64,000 nt of DNA from an uncultured Bacteroidia bacterium (GTDB taxonomy: Bacteria; Bacteroidota; Bacteroidia; Bacteroidales; UBA932). This document shows positions 26,356 to 35,660 of this stretch, in pieces. Each line of letters starts with the position of its first letter. The stretch's first letter is position 1. Made by a program: the position numbers and the translations under genes. The notes beneath the pieces are model-generated. The model did not search any database, was not told the DNA's origin, and worked only from the letters and a program-made list of their open reading frames with translations. The stretch lies in contig CACXPG010000008.1 of NCBI GenBank assembly GCA_902769525.1, positions 1-64,000 of the forward strand. Direction: 5' to 3'.

Positions 26356-28209
26356 ATGAAGAGTTTTTTAAGACTGCTAAACTATGCAAGGCCATGGCGC
26401 AGATTCTGGCCGGGATATATAATACTCGCGATACTGTCCGTCATATTCGGCATAGTGAACTATTCCCTGATATCTCCGGTACTGAAGCTGCTGTTCGAGA
26501 GCCCTAGCAACGAGCAGGTTTCCGCCGAGATAGCCACCCTTGCAGACAAGACGCAGAATTTCTCCATGTCCATGGACTGGTTCGAGAACACTTTCCAGTA
26601 CTATATGGACAAGATATTCCTGGCAAACGGCCCGCTCAAGGCGCTGCTTTTCGTCTGCGCCCTGCTGGTTGGAGCCAGTCTGCTTTCCAATATCACGAGA
26701 TATCTCTCCCAGACAATTCTGGTCAGGATGAGAACCCACATCATGAAGAAACTGCGCACAGACCTGTTCCGCAAGGTCTCCACTATGGACGTGGGCTTCT
26801 ATCACACCCAGCAGAAGGGAGATATAATATCCAGGATTTCCAACGACGTTACCGAGGTGCAGAACGGAGTGGCAGACAGTTTCCACATGATTTTCAGGGA
26901 GCCGCTGCTTATTATCGGTTTCATTTCGTATTGCTTCTACCTTTCTCCTAAACTTACTCTGGTCACCCTGATCACCATTCCGCTTTCCGGACTGGCAATC
27001 GGAGCCCTGGCCAAGAGACTCAGGAAGAAAGCCGTAGAGACCCAGAGCCTTATGGGAAGGATCGTGAGCCATTTCGACGAGGCTATTTCCGGCATCAGGA
27101 TAATCAAGGGTTTCAACGCCCAGAAATATGTCCAGGAGAATTTTGAGGAAACCAACAACGCCCACAAGAAATCCAGCCGCAAGATGCTTTACCGCCAGCA
27201 GCTGGCCCATCCTACGAGCGAGTTTCTGGGAATAACCATAGCCGCTGCCGTGCTTCTTTACGGCGGATGGCTGCAGATTAACGGGAACCTGGGCCTTAGC
27301 ATCGGCACGTTCACCGTTTACATTCTTTGCTACTGGAGAGTGCTCGAGCCAGCCAAGAACATAGCCAAGGCATACGCAAGCATCCAGAGGGGTCTGGTCA
27401 GCGGAGAGAGACTTTTCGTGATCCTGGATGCCGAGAACACCATCAAGGAGAAGAAAGATGCCGTCACTCTCAAGGAGTTCAGCAAGGGAATCGAGTATCG
27501 CGGAGTAGACTTCTCCTACACCGGCGGCATTCCGGTTCTCAAGAACGTGAACGCCTCTATCCCTAAAGGCAAGATGGTGGCTCTGGTAGGGCCAAGCGGA
27601 GCCGGAAAATCCACATTCGCAGACTTGCTGCCGAGGTTCTACGACGTGACCGGCGGCGGCATTTTCATAGACGGCAGAGATATCCGGGACTACACCCTGG
27701 ACTCCCTGACCTCCCAGATGGGTATCGTGACCCAGGAGTCCATCCTGTTCAATGATACGGTTTACAACAACATAACCTTCGGTATGGAGAATGTCTCCAG
27801 GGAGCAGGTGGTGGAGGCCGCCCGCATAGCCAACGCCCTGGAGTTCATCGAGCAACTGCCAAAGAAGTTCGAGACCAACATCGGCGACAGGGGAGAAAAC
27901 CTCTCCGGCGGACAGAGGCAGAGAATCGCCATTGCCAGGGCCGTGCTGAAGAACCCTCCGATTCTGATTCTGGACGAGGCCACCAGCGCCCTGGACACAG
28001 AAAGCGAGCGTCTGGTGCAGGATGCCCTCTACAAGCTGATGCAGAACCGGACCAGCATCGTCATAGCCCACCGTCTTTCAACCATCCGTTATGCGGATGA
28101 CATCATCGTGATGAAGGACGGAAAGATTGTGGAAGAGGGCAACCACGACCAGCTTATTGAAAAGAACGGAATTTATGCCGGCCTTTGCGCCATGCAGGAA
28201 TTCTCATAG
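26356..28209 (+). CDS. ABC exporter, fused permease and ATPase (MsbA-like)
   Basis: A 617-residue half-transporter that dimerises to export lipids or drugs. Six membrane helices fill about residues 20-340, with an extra soluble loop between the first two (near 50-95). The ATPase domain has Walker A GPSGAGKST, signature LSGGQRQR and Walker B ILILDEATSALD, then the H-loop IVIAHRLST. Similarity to lipid flippase MsbA is general; the true substrate is unknown. It follows the uncharacterised exported protein by two bases and precedes an acyl-CoA synthetase, which fits lipid handling. Confidence 0.9.
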   Translation: MKSFLRLLNYARPWRRFWPGYIILAILSVIFGIVNYSLISPVLKLLFESPSNEQVSAEIATLADKTQNFSMSMDWFENTFQYYMDKIFLANGPLKALLFVCALLVGASLLSNITRYLSQTILVRMRTHIMKKLRTDLFRKVSTMDVGFYHTQQKGDIISRISNDVTEVQNGVADSFHMIFREPLLIIGFISYCFYLSPKLTLVTLITIPLSGLAIGALAKRLRKKAVETQSLMGRIVSHFDEAISGIRIIKGFNAQKYVQENFEETNNAHKKSSRKMLYRQQLAHPTSEFLGITIAAAVLLYGGWLQINGNLGLSIGTFTVYILCYWRVLEPAKNIAKAYASIQRGLVSGERLFVILDAENTIKEKKDAVTLKEFSKGIEYRGVDFSYTGGIPVLKNVNASIPKGKMVALVGPSGAGKSTFADLLPRFYDVTGGGIFIDGRDIRDYTLDSLTSQMGIVTQESILFNDTVYNNITFGMENVSREQVVEAARIANALEFIEQLPKKFETNIGDRGENLSGGQRQRIAIARAVLKNPPILILDEATSALDTESERLVQDALYKLMQNRTSIVIAHRLSTIRYADDIIVMKDGKIVEEGNHDQLIEKNGIYAGLCAMQEFS

Positions 28210-28247
28210 ACATAGAAACCTAAAAACCTAACCTATACACAAACATT

Positions 28248-29915
28248 ATGTTGTACATTTCCGATTCGTTGAACAAAATACTGGAAGAGAGCTTCAGGCA
28301 TAACTGGAACAGGCCGGCTCTTTCAGACTACAAGGGAATTACTCTGTATTATCGCGATGTGGCCAGGAGAATTGCCAAGATGCACATCATCTTCCGCAAT
28401 GTGGGTGTCCAGAAAGGAGACAAGATAGCGATCTGCTCCAAGAACCAGTCCAACTGGGCCGTGACATTCCTCGCCTGCCTGACATACGGGGCCGTTCCCG
28501 TTCCGATCCTTCACGAGTTCAAGCCAAGCAACATCGAGCATATAGTAAACCACAGCGACAGCAAGATCCTTTTTGCCGGAAGCCTTATTCTGGAAAGCGT
28601 TGCCATAACCCACATGGAGAAACTCAACACGGTAATGTGCCTGGACGACTTCTCGCTGGTGTACACCAAGGACAAGAACGTGTACCTGACGATGGAACAT
28701 CTGAACGAGCTTTTCGGCAAGGCCTATCCTAAGACCTTCGGACCGGAGAGCGTGAGCTACGAGGCTGAGGCAGACCCTGACGAAATGGCAATGATCAACT
28801 ACACCAGCGGAACAAGCGGTTTCTCCAAAGGCGTGATGATTCCTTACAGGGCTCTCCGCTCCAACGTGCTGTTCGCGTACCAGGTGCTGCCTTCGATAGA
28901 CGAGAACTCGAATGTGGTGTCTATTCTGCCGTCGGCTCACATGTACGGAATGATGTTCGAGTTCCTGTTCGAGATGACGGTAGGCGCTCACGTTCACTTC
29001 CTTACCAGAGTTCCTTCTCCAAGCGTGATAGTCAAGGCGTTCGAGGAAATCAAGCCAAAGATCATCATCTCCGTTCCGCTCGTGATCGAGAAGATTTACA
29101 AGAACCGTCTGCTGCCGTTCCTTTCCACTCCTGGCGTGAGGTTCCTGCTGAGGCTTCCTGTCACCGACAAGAGAATCAAGACCCAGATCAACGATACCCT
29201 CACCAATTCCTTCGGCGGACAGTTTGAGGAGGTTATTATCGGTGGAGCTGCCTTCAACAAGGAGGCGGACCAGTTCTTCAGTTCAATAGGTTTCAGATAC
29301 ACGGTGGGCTACGGAATGACAGAATGTGCGCCAATCATCACCTATGCTGACTGGAAGGAGAAGAAAGTAGGTTCCTGCGGCTATGCCGCTCCAAGGATGG
29401 AAATCAGAATTGATTCCGACGATCCGCAGAATATTCCTGGCGAAATCCAGGTCAGGGGAGACAATACGATGCTCGGCTACTACAAGAACGAGATAGCCAC
29501 CAAAGACGCCTTTACCAAGGACGGATGGATGCGTACCGGAGACCTCGGAGTCCTGGACAAGGACGGTTTCCTCTACATAAAGGGAAGAAGCAAGAACATG
29601 ATTCTCGGTCCGAGCGGCCAGAATATCTATCCAGAAGAGATAGAGAGCATTATAAACAATATGCCTTATGTGGTCGAGTCTCTGGTGATAGACGAGGGCG
29701 GCAAGATGGTGGCTCTAATCTATCCTGATCTGGAAGGAGCGGCCAAGGACGGCCTGACCACCTCCGAGTTGATCGAGGCAAAGATGAACGAGAACATCCG
29801 CATAGTTAACGAAGAGATGCCTAACTACTCCAAGATTTCTTCCGTGAAGATAATGCCGGAAGAGTTCGAGAAGACCCCTAAGAGAAGCATCAAGAGATAC
29901 ATTTACCAGAAATAA
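28248..29915 (+). CDS. Long-chain acyl-CoA synthetase (AMP-binding enzyme)
   Basis: Activates fatty acids through an acyl-adenylate. Motif A5-type INYTSGTSGFSKGVM is the AMP/phosphate-binding loop; VGYGMTECAP and the hinge GRSKNMILGPSGQNIYPEEIE follow, with the C-terminal lysine near KTPKRSIKRY. At 555 residues it is a typical soluble or peripheral FadD-like enzyme. Acyl chain preference is not predictable. It ends one base before the dCMP deaminase start. Confidence 0.92.
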   Translation: MLYISDSLNKILEESFRHNWNRPALSDYKGITLYYRDVARRIAKMHIIFRNVGVQKGDKIAICSKNQSNWAVTFLACLTYGAVPVPILHEFKPSNIEHIVNHSDSKILFAGSLILESVAITHMEKLNTVMCLDDFSLVYTKDKNVYLTMEHLNELFGKAYPKTFGPESVSYEAEADPDEMAMINYTSGTSGFSKGVMIPYRALRSNVLFAYQVLPSIDENSNVVSILPSAHMYGMMFEFLFEMTVGAHVHFLTRVPSPSVIVKAFEEIKPKIIISVPLVIEKIYKNRLLPFLSTPGVRFLLRLPVTDKRIKTQINDTLTNSFGGQFEEVIIGGAAFNKEADQFFSSIGFRYTVGYGMTECAPIITYADWKEKKVGSCGYAAPRMEIRIDSDDPQNIPGEIQVRGDNTMLGYYKNEIATKDAFTKDGWMRTGDLGVLDKDGFLYIKGRSKNMILGPSGQNIYPEEIESIINNMPYVVESLVIDEGGKMVALIYPDLEGAAKDGLTTSELIEAKMNENIRIVNEEMPNYSKISSVKIMPEEFEKTPKRSIKRYIYQK

Positions 29916-29916
29916 G

Positions 29917-30375
29917 ATGGACAAGCAGCTGCAATTTGACCTTAGCTATCTTCAGATGGCGGGTATCTGGGCCAAGAATTCATACAGCAAGCGTCTCCAG
30001 GTAGGAGCGCTGCTGGTTAAAGACAGAATGATCATATCCGACGGATACAACGGCACTCCTTCCGGATTCGAGAACGTCTGCGAGGACGAAAATGGGGTTA
30101 CCAAGCCGTATGTGCTTCACGCTGAGGCTAATGCCATTACCAAGGTGGCAAAGAGCAACAACTCTTCGGAGGGAGCCACTCTGTATATAACAGCCTCTCC
30201 GTGCATGGAGTGCGCAAAGCTCATTATCCAGAGCGGAATCAAAAGAGTTGTATATCGCGATGCCTACCGTCTGGATGACGGCATCAAGCTTCTCAAAAGG
30301 GCTGGCATACAGGTTGAGCAGCTCGATTCTGCCGCTATAGAAACCCTGGCCCGTGAACGGGACAAAGAAGAATAA
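29917..30375 (+). CDS. Deoxycytidylate (dCMP) deaminase family protein
   Basis: Zinc-dependent deaminase producing dUMP for thymidylate synthesis. The 152-residue protein has the zinc-binding H-A-E (LHAEANAI) and P-C-x-x-C (SPCMECAK) motifs and the GYNGTPSGFENVC substrate region of the ComE/dCMP deaminase group. It starts one base after the acyl-CoA synthetase stop and is followed 12 bases later by the S41 protease, in a long operon extending to truB. Confidence 0.92.
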   Translation: MDKQLQFDLSYLQMAGIWAKNSYSKRLQVGALLVKDRMIISDGYNGTPSGFENVCEDENGVTKPYVLHAEANAITKVAKSNNSSEGATLYITASPCMECAKLIIQSGIKRVVYRDAYRLDDGIKLLKRAGIQVEQLDSAAIETLARERDKEE

Positions 30376-30387
30376 GGAGGAAAGAGA

Positions 30388-32001
30388 ATGCCAGAGAAAC
30401 TGAAGGAACTGCTGGACAACAAATGGTTCTGGATATTTATCCTGCTTATGTTCGCTGCCGTGCTGGCAGGGAGAGTCACCCGCTGCGCTAGAAATGGGGG
30501 GAAGACAACCTACACCAATACAGCCCGCAATCACTGGTCCAAACTGCTTCTGGTAATGGATCATATAGAGGGGAACTATGTGGATTCCATCAGCTACGGA
30601 AAGCTTACGGATGACGCTATTTCTGCTGTCCTTCAGAGTCTTGACCCTCATTCTGTGTATCTTCCTCCGGTGGACCTGGAAAAGGCGGAGGAAAGCCTCG
30701 TGGGCAATTTCAGCGGCATCGGCATAGAATTCAATGTGCCTAACGACACGGCAGTGGTGGTGAACGTGATCCCCGGCGGCCCGAGCCAGAGGGCCGGGCT
30801 TATGAGCGGCGACAGGATTGTCAAGATCGACGGCAGGAATGTGGCTGGCGTACAGTTCCCTCAGGATTCCCTAATGAAACTTCTAAGAGGCCCTAAGGAC
30901 AGCAAGGTTTGCGTGAGCATAAAGCGCAGCGGAGAAAAGGATCTGCTGCCATTCGACATAACCAGAGGAGTGATACCGGTTCACAGTCTGGATGCCGCGA
31001 TAATGCTCACCCCGACTTTGGGATACATTAAACTGTCCACCTTCTCCATCACCACCTACAAGGAGTTTATGATGGCTGCCCTCAAGCTGAAGGAACGCGG
31101 AATGACTTCTCTTCTTCTCGATTTGAGGGAAAACCCTGGCGGATATCTCGACCAGGCCTACAGGCTGGCCAACGAGTTTCTGGAAAAGGGAGACATGGTG
31201 GTCTATATGCAGGGAAGGAAGAGGCCGAGAGAGGAATTCCGGGCAACAGGCAGGGGCATGCTCAAAGACATAAAGCTCTATGTGGCAATAGACGAGAACA
31301 GCGCTTCTTCAAGTGAAATCGTGGCCGGAGCCATACAGGACAACGACCGCGGAACAATCATAGGCCGCCGCTCGTTCGGAAAGGGACTGGTCCAGGAACC
31401 TGTCTATTTCTCCGACAGCAGCGGATTGAGGCTCACCGTGGCTAGATACTACACTCCAAGCGGCCGCTGTATCCAGAAACCTTATTCAGAAGACTATAAC
31501 TACGACATCCTGGAACGTTACCAGAGAGGGGAGATGCACAGTGCAGACAGCATAAAGGTGAACGATTCCCTCAAATACACAACGGTTCACGGCAACACCG
31601 TCTATGGAGGCGGAGGCATAATTCCGGACGTGTTTATCCCTATAGACACCACCGGAGTGACCGATTTCCTTGTCAAGGTTAACCGCCGCAGTCTCCAGAT
31701 GAAGTTCAGTTCCCTGTTTGCAGACATGCATCGTGCTGAACTTCAGGCTATAACCACCATCGATGAGCTGGAGGACCTTTACCGTGAACAGGACCTTGGA
31801 CGGCAGTTCCTGATCTATGCCGCTTCCGAAGGAGTCAGGGCCCTTCCGGGAGAGTGGGAGCAGAGCGGAAACATCATCGTGCTTCAGATAGAAGGTTTGA
31901 TAGGGCGCTATTCATCGATGAATGAAGACGCGTTCTACCCTTATATACTAAAGACAGACAGTCTTGCGGAAAAAGTCAAAAAGTTAGAAAGCGAGTTATG
32001 A
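30388..32001 (+). CDS. C-terminal processing peptidase, S41 family
   Basis: Membrane-anchored serine protease of the CtpA/Prc type, trimming or degrading envelope proteins. One N-terminal anchor (about residues 12-31) is followed by a PDZ domain (near 95-180, GIEFNVPNDTAVVVNVIPGG). The protease domain has the nucleophile segment NSASSSEI (about 304-311) and the catalytic lysine in RRSFGKGLVQ. The 537 residues match the Bacteroidetes subtype. It overlaps rpiB by four bases. Confidence 0.92.
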   Translation: MPEKLKELLDNKWFWIFILLMFAAVLAGRVTRCARNGGKTTYTNTARNHWSKLLLVMDHIEGNYVDSISYGKLTDDAISAVLQSLDPHSVYLPPVDLEKAEESLVGNFSGIGIEFNVPNDTAVVVNVIPGGPSQRAGLMSGDRIVKIDGRNVAGVQFPQDSLMKLLRGPKDSKVCVSIKRSGEKDLLPFDITRGVIPVHSLDAAIMLTPTLGYIKLSTFSITTYKEFMMAALKLKERGMTSLLLDLRENPGGYLDQAYRLANEFLEKGDMVVYMQGRKRPREEFRATGRGMLKDIKLYVAIDENSASSSEIVAGAIQDNDRGTIIGRRSFGKGLVQEPVYFSDSSGLRLTVARYYTPSGRCIQKPYSEDYNYDILERYQRGEMHSADSIKVNDSLKYTTVHGNTVYGGGGIIPDVFIPIDTTGVTDFLVKVNRRSLQMKFSSLFADMHRAELQAITTIDELEDLYREQDLGRQFLIYAASEGVRALPGEWEQSGNIIVLQIEGLIGRYSSMNEDAFYPYILKTDSLAEKVKKLESEL

Positions 32002-32432
32002 CAAAGAAAGTAGGAATGGCATCTGACCATGCAGGTTTCCAGATGAAGGAATACCTGAAAAGCCTTCTCCACGACAAAGGATACGAAGTTGTGGATTTTG
32101 GCGCATATTCTTCAGACAGCATGGATTATCCGGATACTGCCCATCCGCTGGCCAGGGCTGTGGAGAACAAGGAGGTTGACTTTGGCATTGCCATGTGCGG
32201 AAGCGGCAACGGAATCAGCATGACACTGAACAAGCATCAGGGCATCAGGGCCGCTTTATGCTGGACTCCTGAACTGGGGGCTTTGGCAAAACAGCACAAC
32301 AACGCCAACATTATTTCGCTGCCTGCCCGGTTCATTACCGAGGAAATGGCCAGAGACATAGTCGAGGCCTACATTACGGCAGAGTTTGAAGGCGGCCGCC
32401 ACCAGAGGAGAATAGACAAGATTCCTGTATGA
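31998..32432 (+). CDS. rpiB: Ribose-5-phosphate isomerase B
   Basis: Interconverts ribose 5-phosphate and ribulose 5-phosphate in the pentose phosphate pathway. The 144-residue protein has the opening ASDHAGFQMKEYL and the anion-hole/catalytic cysteine motif MCGSGNGISM. It overlaps both neighbours by four bases (ATGA), indicating translational coupling in the operon. Confidence 0.95.
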   Translation: MTKKVGMASDHAGFQMKEYLKSLLHDKGYEVVDFGAYSSDSMDYPDTAHPLARAVENKEVDFGIAMCGSGNGISMTLNKHQGIRAALCWTPELGALAKQHNNANIISLPARFITEEMARDIVEAYITAEFEGGRHQRRIDKIPV

Positions 32433-33313
32433 TCAACCCTCTTGTAATAGACCGGAGGAATCCGGTTCGCCTGGAAAAGTCTATGGAGGCATATCCGGAA
32501 GGAATCATCTTTCCGGTTGACAAGCCTTACAGGTGGACCAGTTCAGACGTGGTCCGCAAGATCAAGTTCATACTCAGAAACCATTTCGACACCAAGAACA
32601 TAAAGATAGGCCATGCCGGAACCCTGGACCCTCTGGCCACAGGCCTTCTGATAGTGTGCCTGGGCAAGGCGTGCAAGCTTTCCGAAGCCCTCCAGGCCGA
32701 GAAAAAGGAATACATCGCAGAGTTCACTCTTGGAGCCACCACTCCCTCTTTTGACAGGGAGCATCCGGTGGACAGCCTCTATCCTTACTCCTCTATTACC
32801 CGAGACCAGATGAAACAGGCTGCGGAAGCCTTTGTCGGGCAGACAGAGCAGATGCCGCCCGCTTATTCGGCCAAGTACGTGAACGGCACCAGAAGCTACT
32901 ATCTGGCAAGAAACGGCGAGCAGTCTGACCTGAAACCCTCAGCGATCAGGATTTATTCTTCCTGCCTGCTGGAGGACGGAGACCCTCAGGCAGATTCTCT
33001 GACCAGGCCTTCCTACGGCACAGACGCTCTCCACAACACTTTTACAGTCAAGAAAAGGATAGCCTCCGAAGAAGACGATCCGGTTGTCCGCTACACAGAA
33101 GACTCTCTCCTTGACCCAGACCAGCTGCGGAGCCTGCCCAGGGCCGTGCTCAAGATAGAGTGCAGCAAGGGAACCTATATACGTTCTATGGCCAGAGACT
33201 TTGGCGCCGCACTTTCTTCAGGAGCCTTTATGTCTGCCCTAAGACGCACGGCATCAGGTGGTTTCCGGGTAGAAAACGCTCTGGACGTGAAAGATTATTT
33301 CAGCAATTTGTAA
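32429..33313 (+). CDS. truB: tRNA pseudouridine(55) synthase
   Basis: Forms pseudouridine at position 55 of the T-loop. The catalytic aspartate is D67 in GHAGTLDPLATG; YSAKYVNGTRSYYLAR and the conserved CSKGTYIRSMARDFG segment are present. At 294 residues it is longer than many Bacteroidetes homologues because of roughly 55-60 extra residues (about 175-235, rich in D, E and S) before the CSKGTYIR motif. It overlaps rpiB by ATGA. Confidence 0.93.
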   Translation: MINPLVIDRRNPVRLEKSMEAYPEGIIFPVDKPYRWTSSDVVRKIKFILRNHFDTKNIKIGHAGTLDPLATGLLIVCLGKACKLSEALQAEKKEYIAEFTLGATTPSFDREHPVDSLYPYSSITRDQMKQAAEAFVGQTEQMPPAYSAKYVNGTRSYYLARNGEQSDLKPSAIRIYSSCLLEDGDPQADSLTRPSYGTDALHNTFTVKKRIASEEDDPVVRYTEDSLLDPDQLRSLPRAVLKIECSKGTYIRSMARDFGAALSSGAFMSALRRTASGGFRVENALDVKDYFSNL

Positions 33314-33374
33314 CCTTTTTCAATTACTTGCGTATAATATTTTGCCTATCGTGTATGGGCTAAATAGCATTTTT

Positions 33375-34439
33375 ATGAAGTTATCACAATTCAAATTTCC
33401 GTTCAGAAGCGACTTGATCGCCAAAGAACCTACCCGTTTCAGGGACGATTGCAAGCTGATGGTTATGCGCCGCAGCTCCGGCAAAACAGAAAACAGAATT
33501 TTCAAGGATATCCTGGACTATGCCCGTGAGGGTGACATTTTTGTCCTCAACGACACCAAAGTTTTTCCTGCCCGCCTTCTTGGCAACAAGGAAAAGACCG
33601 GCGCCGAGATAGAAGTGTCTCTTCTGAGAGAGCTCAACCGCGAGCAGAGGCTCTGGGACGTGCTGGTTGACCCGGCCCGCAAGATCAGGATCGGCAACAA
33701 GCTCTATTTCGGCGAGAACGATTCTCTGGTGGCTGAGGTCATAGACAACACCACTTCCAGAGGCCGTACCCTCCGTTTCCTTTTCGACGGCAGCTATGAA
33801 GATTTCCGCCAGACACTTTTCAGCGTAGGCGAACTTCCTGTCCCGAAAGAAATCAGGGAGCATCCGAACGAGTCTGACACCGAAAATTTCAACACCATCT
33901 TTGCAAAGCACGAGGGAGCGATCGCAACCCCTGCCGCCGGCCTTCACTTTAGCCGCGAACTTTTCACCCGTATGGAAATCAAGGGAGTTGAGCATACCTT
34001 CATAACCTCCCACGTGGGACTTAGCAACTTCGGCGGAGTTGACGTCGAAGACCTTTCAAAGCACAAGATGGGAAGCGAGAGAGTGATTATCTCCGAGGAA
34101 TCTGCAGAGAAAATCAACAAGGCCAAGGTAGACGGCCACAAGGTGTTTGCAATAGGCGTGACCGTAGCCAGGGCTCTGGAAACTCCGGTTACCACAACCT
34201 GCAGGGTGAAGCCGCTGGACGGCTGGACAAACAAGTTCATCTTCCCTCCGTACGACTTCAAGATCCTGGACGCTCTTGTAACCAATTTCCATTACCCGCT
34301 TTCAACGATGCTGATGTGCCAGTGCGCCTTCGGCGGCTACAACAAGGTTATGGCAGCCTACAAGCAGGCCATGCACGCCAAGGACGCTTCCGACCTTTAC
34401 CGTTTCGGAATCTATGGCGACGCTATGCTGATTGTGTAG
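33375..34439 (+). CDS. queA: S-adenosylmethionine:tRNA ribosyltransferase-isomerase
   Basis: Makes epoxyqueuosine in tRNA by transferring the ribosyl part of S-adenosylmethionine to 7-aminomethyl-7-deazaguanine. Family motifs include VLNDTKVFPARL near the N-terminus, AAGLHFSRELF and the FIFPPYDFK segment. I use the ATG at 33375 (354 residues, normal length); an in-frame TTG 33 bases upstream is less likely. A strong terminator follows it. Confidence 0.94.
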   Translation: MKLSQFKFPFRSDLIAKEPTRFRDDCKLMVMRRSSGKTENRIFKDILDYAREGDIFVLNDTKVFPARLLGNKEKTGAEIEVSLLRELNREQRLWDVLVDPARKIRIGNKLYFGENDSLVAEVIDNTTSRGRTLRFLFDGSYEDFRQTLFSVGELPVPKEIREHPNESDTENFNTIFAKHEGAIATPAAGLHFSRELFTRMEIKGVEHTFITSHVGLSNFGGVDVEDLSKHKMGSERVIISEESAEKINKAKVDGHKVFAIGVTVARALETPVTTTCRVKPLDGWTNKFIFPPYDFKILDALVTNFHYPLSTMLMCQCAFGGYNKVMAAYKQAMHAKDASDLYRFGIYGDAMLIV

Positions 34440-34494
34440 ATTATCCGTGTAAATAATTGCGAACGGGTACATTTTACCGTTTTGCATCCGTTAT

Positions 34495-34528
34495 CGGCGG
34501 CAGATACATATCTTGCCGCCGTTTTTTT
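34495..34528 (+). terminator. Intrinsic terminator after queA
   Basis: CGGCGGCA (34495-34502) pairs with TGCCGCCG (34514-34521), extended inward by GATA/TATC, and is followed by seven T. It abuts the dprA start, so it might also act on dprA expression. Confidence 0.85.
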
Positions 34529-34540
34529 ATGGTTGTCGCG

Positions 34541-35659
34541 ATGGAAGAGAATGAAAAAGAATTGAGGGAGGAGGCTCTGCTTTGCGCCATGAGCCGCGTG
34601 CTGATAAACCATCCTGCCAAAGGGTGTCTGCTTCTGAAGGAGGCCGGAAGTCCCGTCAGGCTTCTGGAAGAAGGCGCCGGCTTTGTGGACAGACTGCTGA
34701 AGGCTGAAGGCGCGGGAGAGTTGCTTTTCTCCCGGGAAATGATGGAGTGGGGGCGCCAGGAAGCCCTCTGGATGAGATCCAAGGGGGTAAGGCTGATATC
34801 GGTCCTCAGCGATGATTATCCCGCTCTGCTGAAAGAATGCCCGGACGCGCCGTTTCTGCTTTATTACAGGGGAAGCGCCTGCTTCGGGAACCGTATCCTG
34901 GGCATTGTGGGAACAAGGGTGGCTTCGGCCTACGGGAAGGAATGCGTGGAAAGGATTGTTTCAGACATTGCGGAATCCTGCCCGGGTACCCAGATTGTCA
35001 GCGGTCTGGCCCTGGGCATAGACGGCTCCGCCCACAAGGCCGCTCTGGAGGCGGGGCTGGAGACCGTAGCCATCCTGCCCTGCGGCATAGACATCATCTA
35101 TCCTTCCGCTCACAGGGATATGGCGGTGCGTATCATCTCCCAGGGCGGAGTGCTTACAGAATACCCCAGGGGAACCAAGCCTCTCCGGCGGAACTTTCTC
35201 CAGCGCAACCGCATTATCGCCGGAATATGCAGCGCACTGCTGGTTGGAGAAAGCCGCATCAGCGGCGGAAGCATGAGCACCGTGGAATACGCGTCTTCCT
35301 ACAACAAGGACATCTTTGCCGTTCCGGGGCGTATGTGGGATGCCAATTCCTACGGATGCAATTATCTGATAAGCAGAAATGTGGCTCAAATATGCCTGAA
35401 CTCTTCCACCATAATCAAGTCTATGGGATGGACAGACAGCTACATCTCTGACATCAAGCGTCAGCCTTCACTGTTTTCTGTTCCGGAGGAGACCAAGCAG
35501 AAATTATTGCTATCTTTATCATCTGTAAAAGGCCGGACGCCGGACTATCTCTGCGCCAGGGCGGGGATGGACACCAGGGAAATGAGCCTGGCGCTGCTGG
35601 AGATGGAAATAGAGGGGCTGGTCCGAAAAGACATTTCCGGCTTGTGGTACAAGGCATAA
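34541..35659 (+). CDS. dprA: DNA-processing protein DprA
   Basis: Binds single-stranded DNA and loads RecA during natural transformation. The Rossmann-like core shows GTRVASAYG, SGLALGIDGSAHKAAL, then NFLQRNRIIAGICSALLVGES and SGGSMSTVEYA. A helical domain precedes it and a winged-helix domain ends the protein. I chose the ATG at 34541 (372 residues); another ATG at 34529 sits directly on the upstream terminator T-run, and a TTG at 34457 would start inside the terminator region. The tatD gene follows by one base. Confidence 0.92.
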   Translation: MEENEKELREEALLCAMSRVLINHPAKGCLLLKEAGSPVRLLEEGAGFVDRLLKAEGAGELLFSREMMEWGRQEALWMRSKGVRLISVLSDDYPALLKECPDAPFLLYYRGSACFGNRILGIVGTRVASAYGKECVERIVSDIAESCPGTQIVSGLALGIDGSAHKAALEAGLETVAILPCGIDIIYPSAHRDMAVRIISQGGVLTEYPRGTKPLRRNFLQRNRIIAGICSALLVGESRISGGSMSTVEYASSYNKDIFAVPGRMWDANSYGCNYLISRNVAQICLNSSTIIKSMGWTDSYISDIKRQPSLFSVPEETKQKLLLSLSSVKGRTPDYLCARAGMDTREMSLALLEMEIEGLVRKDISGLWYKA

Positions 35660-35660
35660 C

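Noticed and set aside
26377-28071. Antisense open frame of about 564 codons over the ABC exporter
   Set aside because: The sense strand encodes a complete ABC transporter; the antisense product is featureless.
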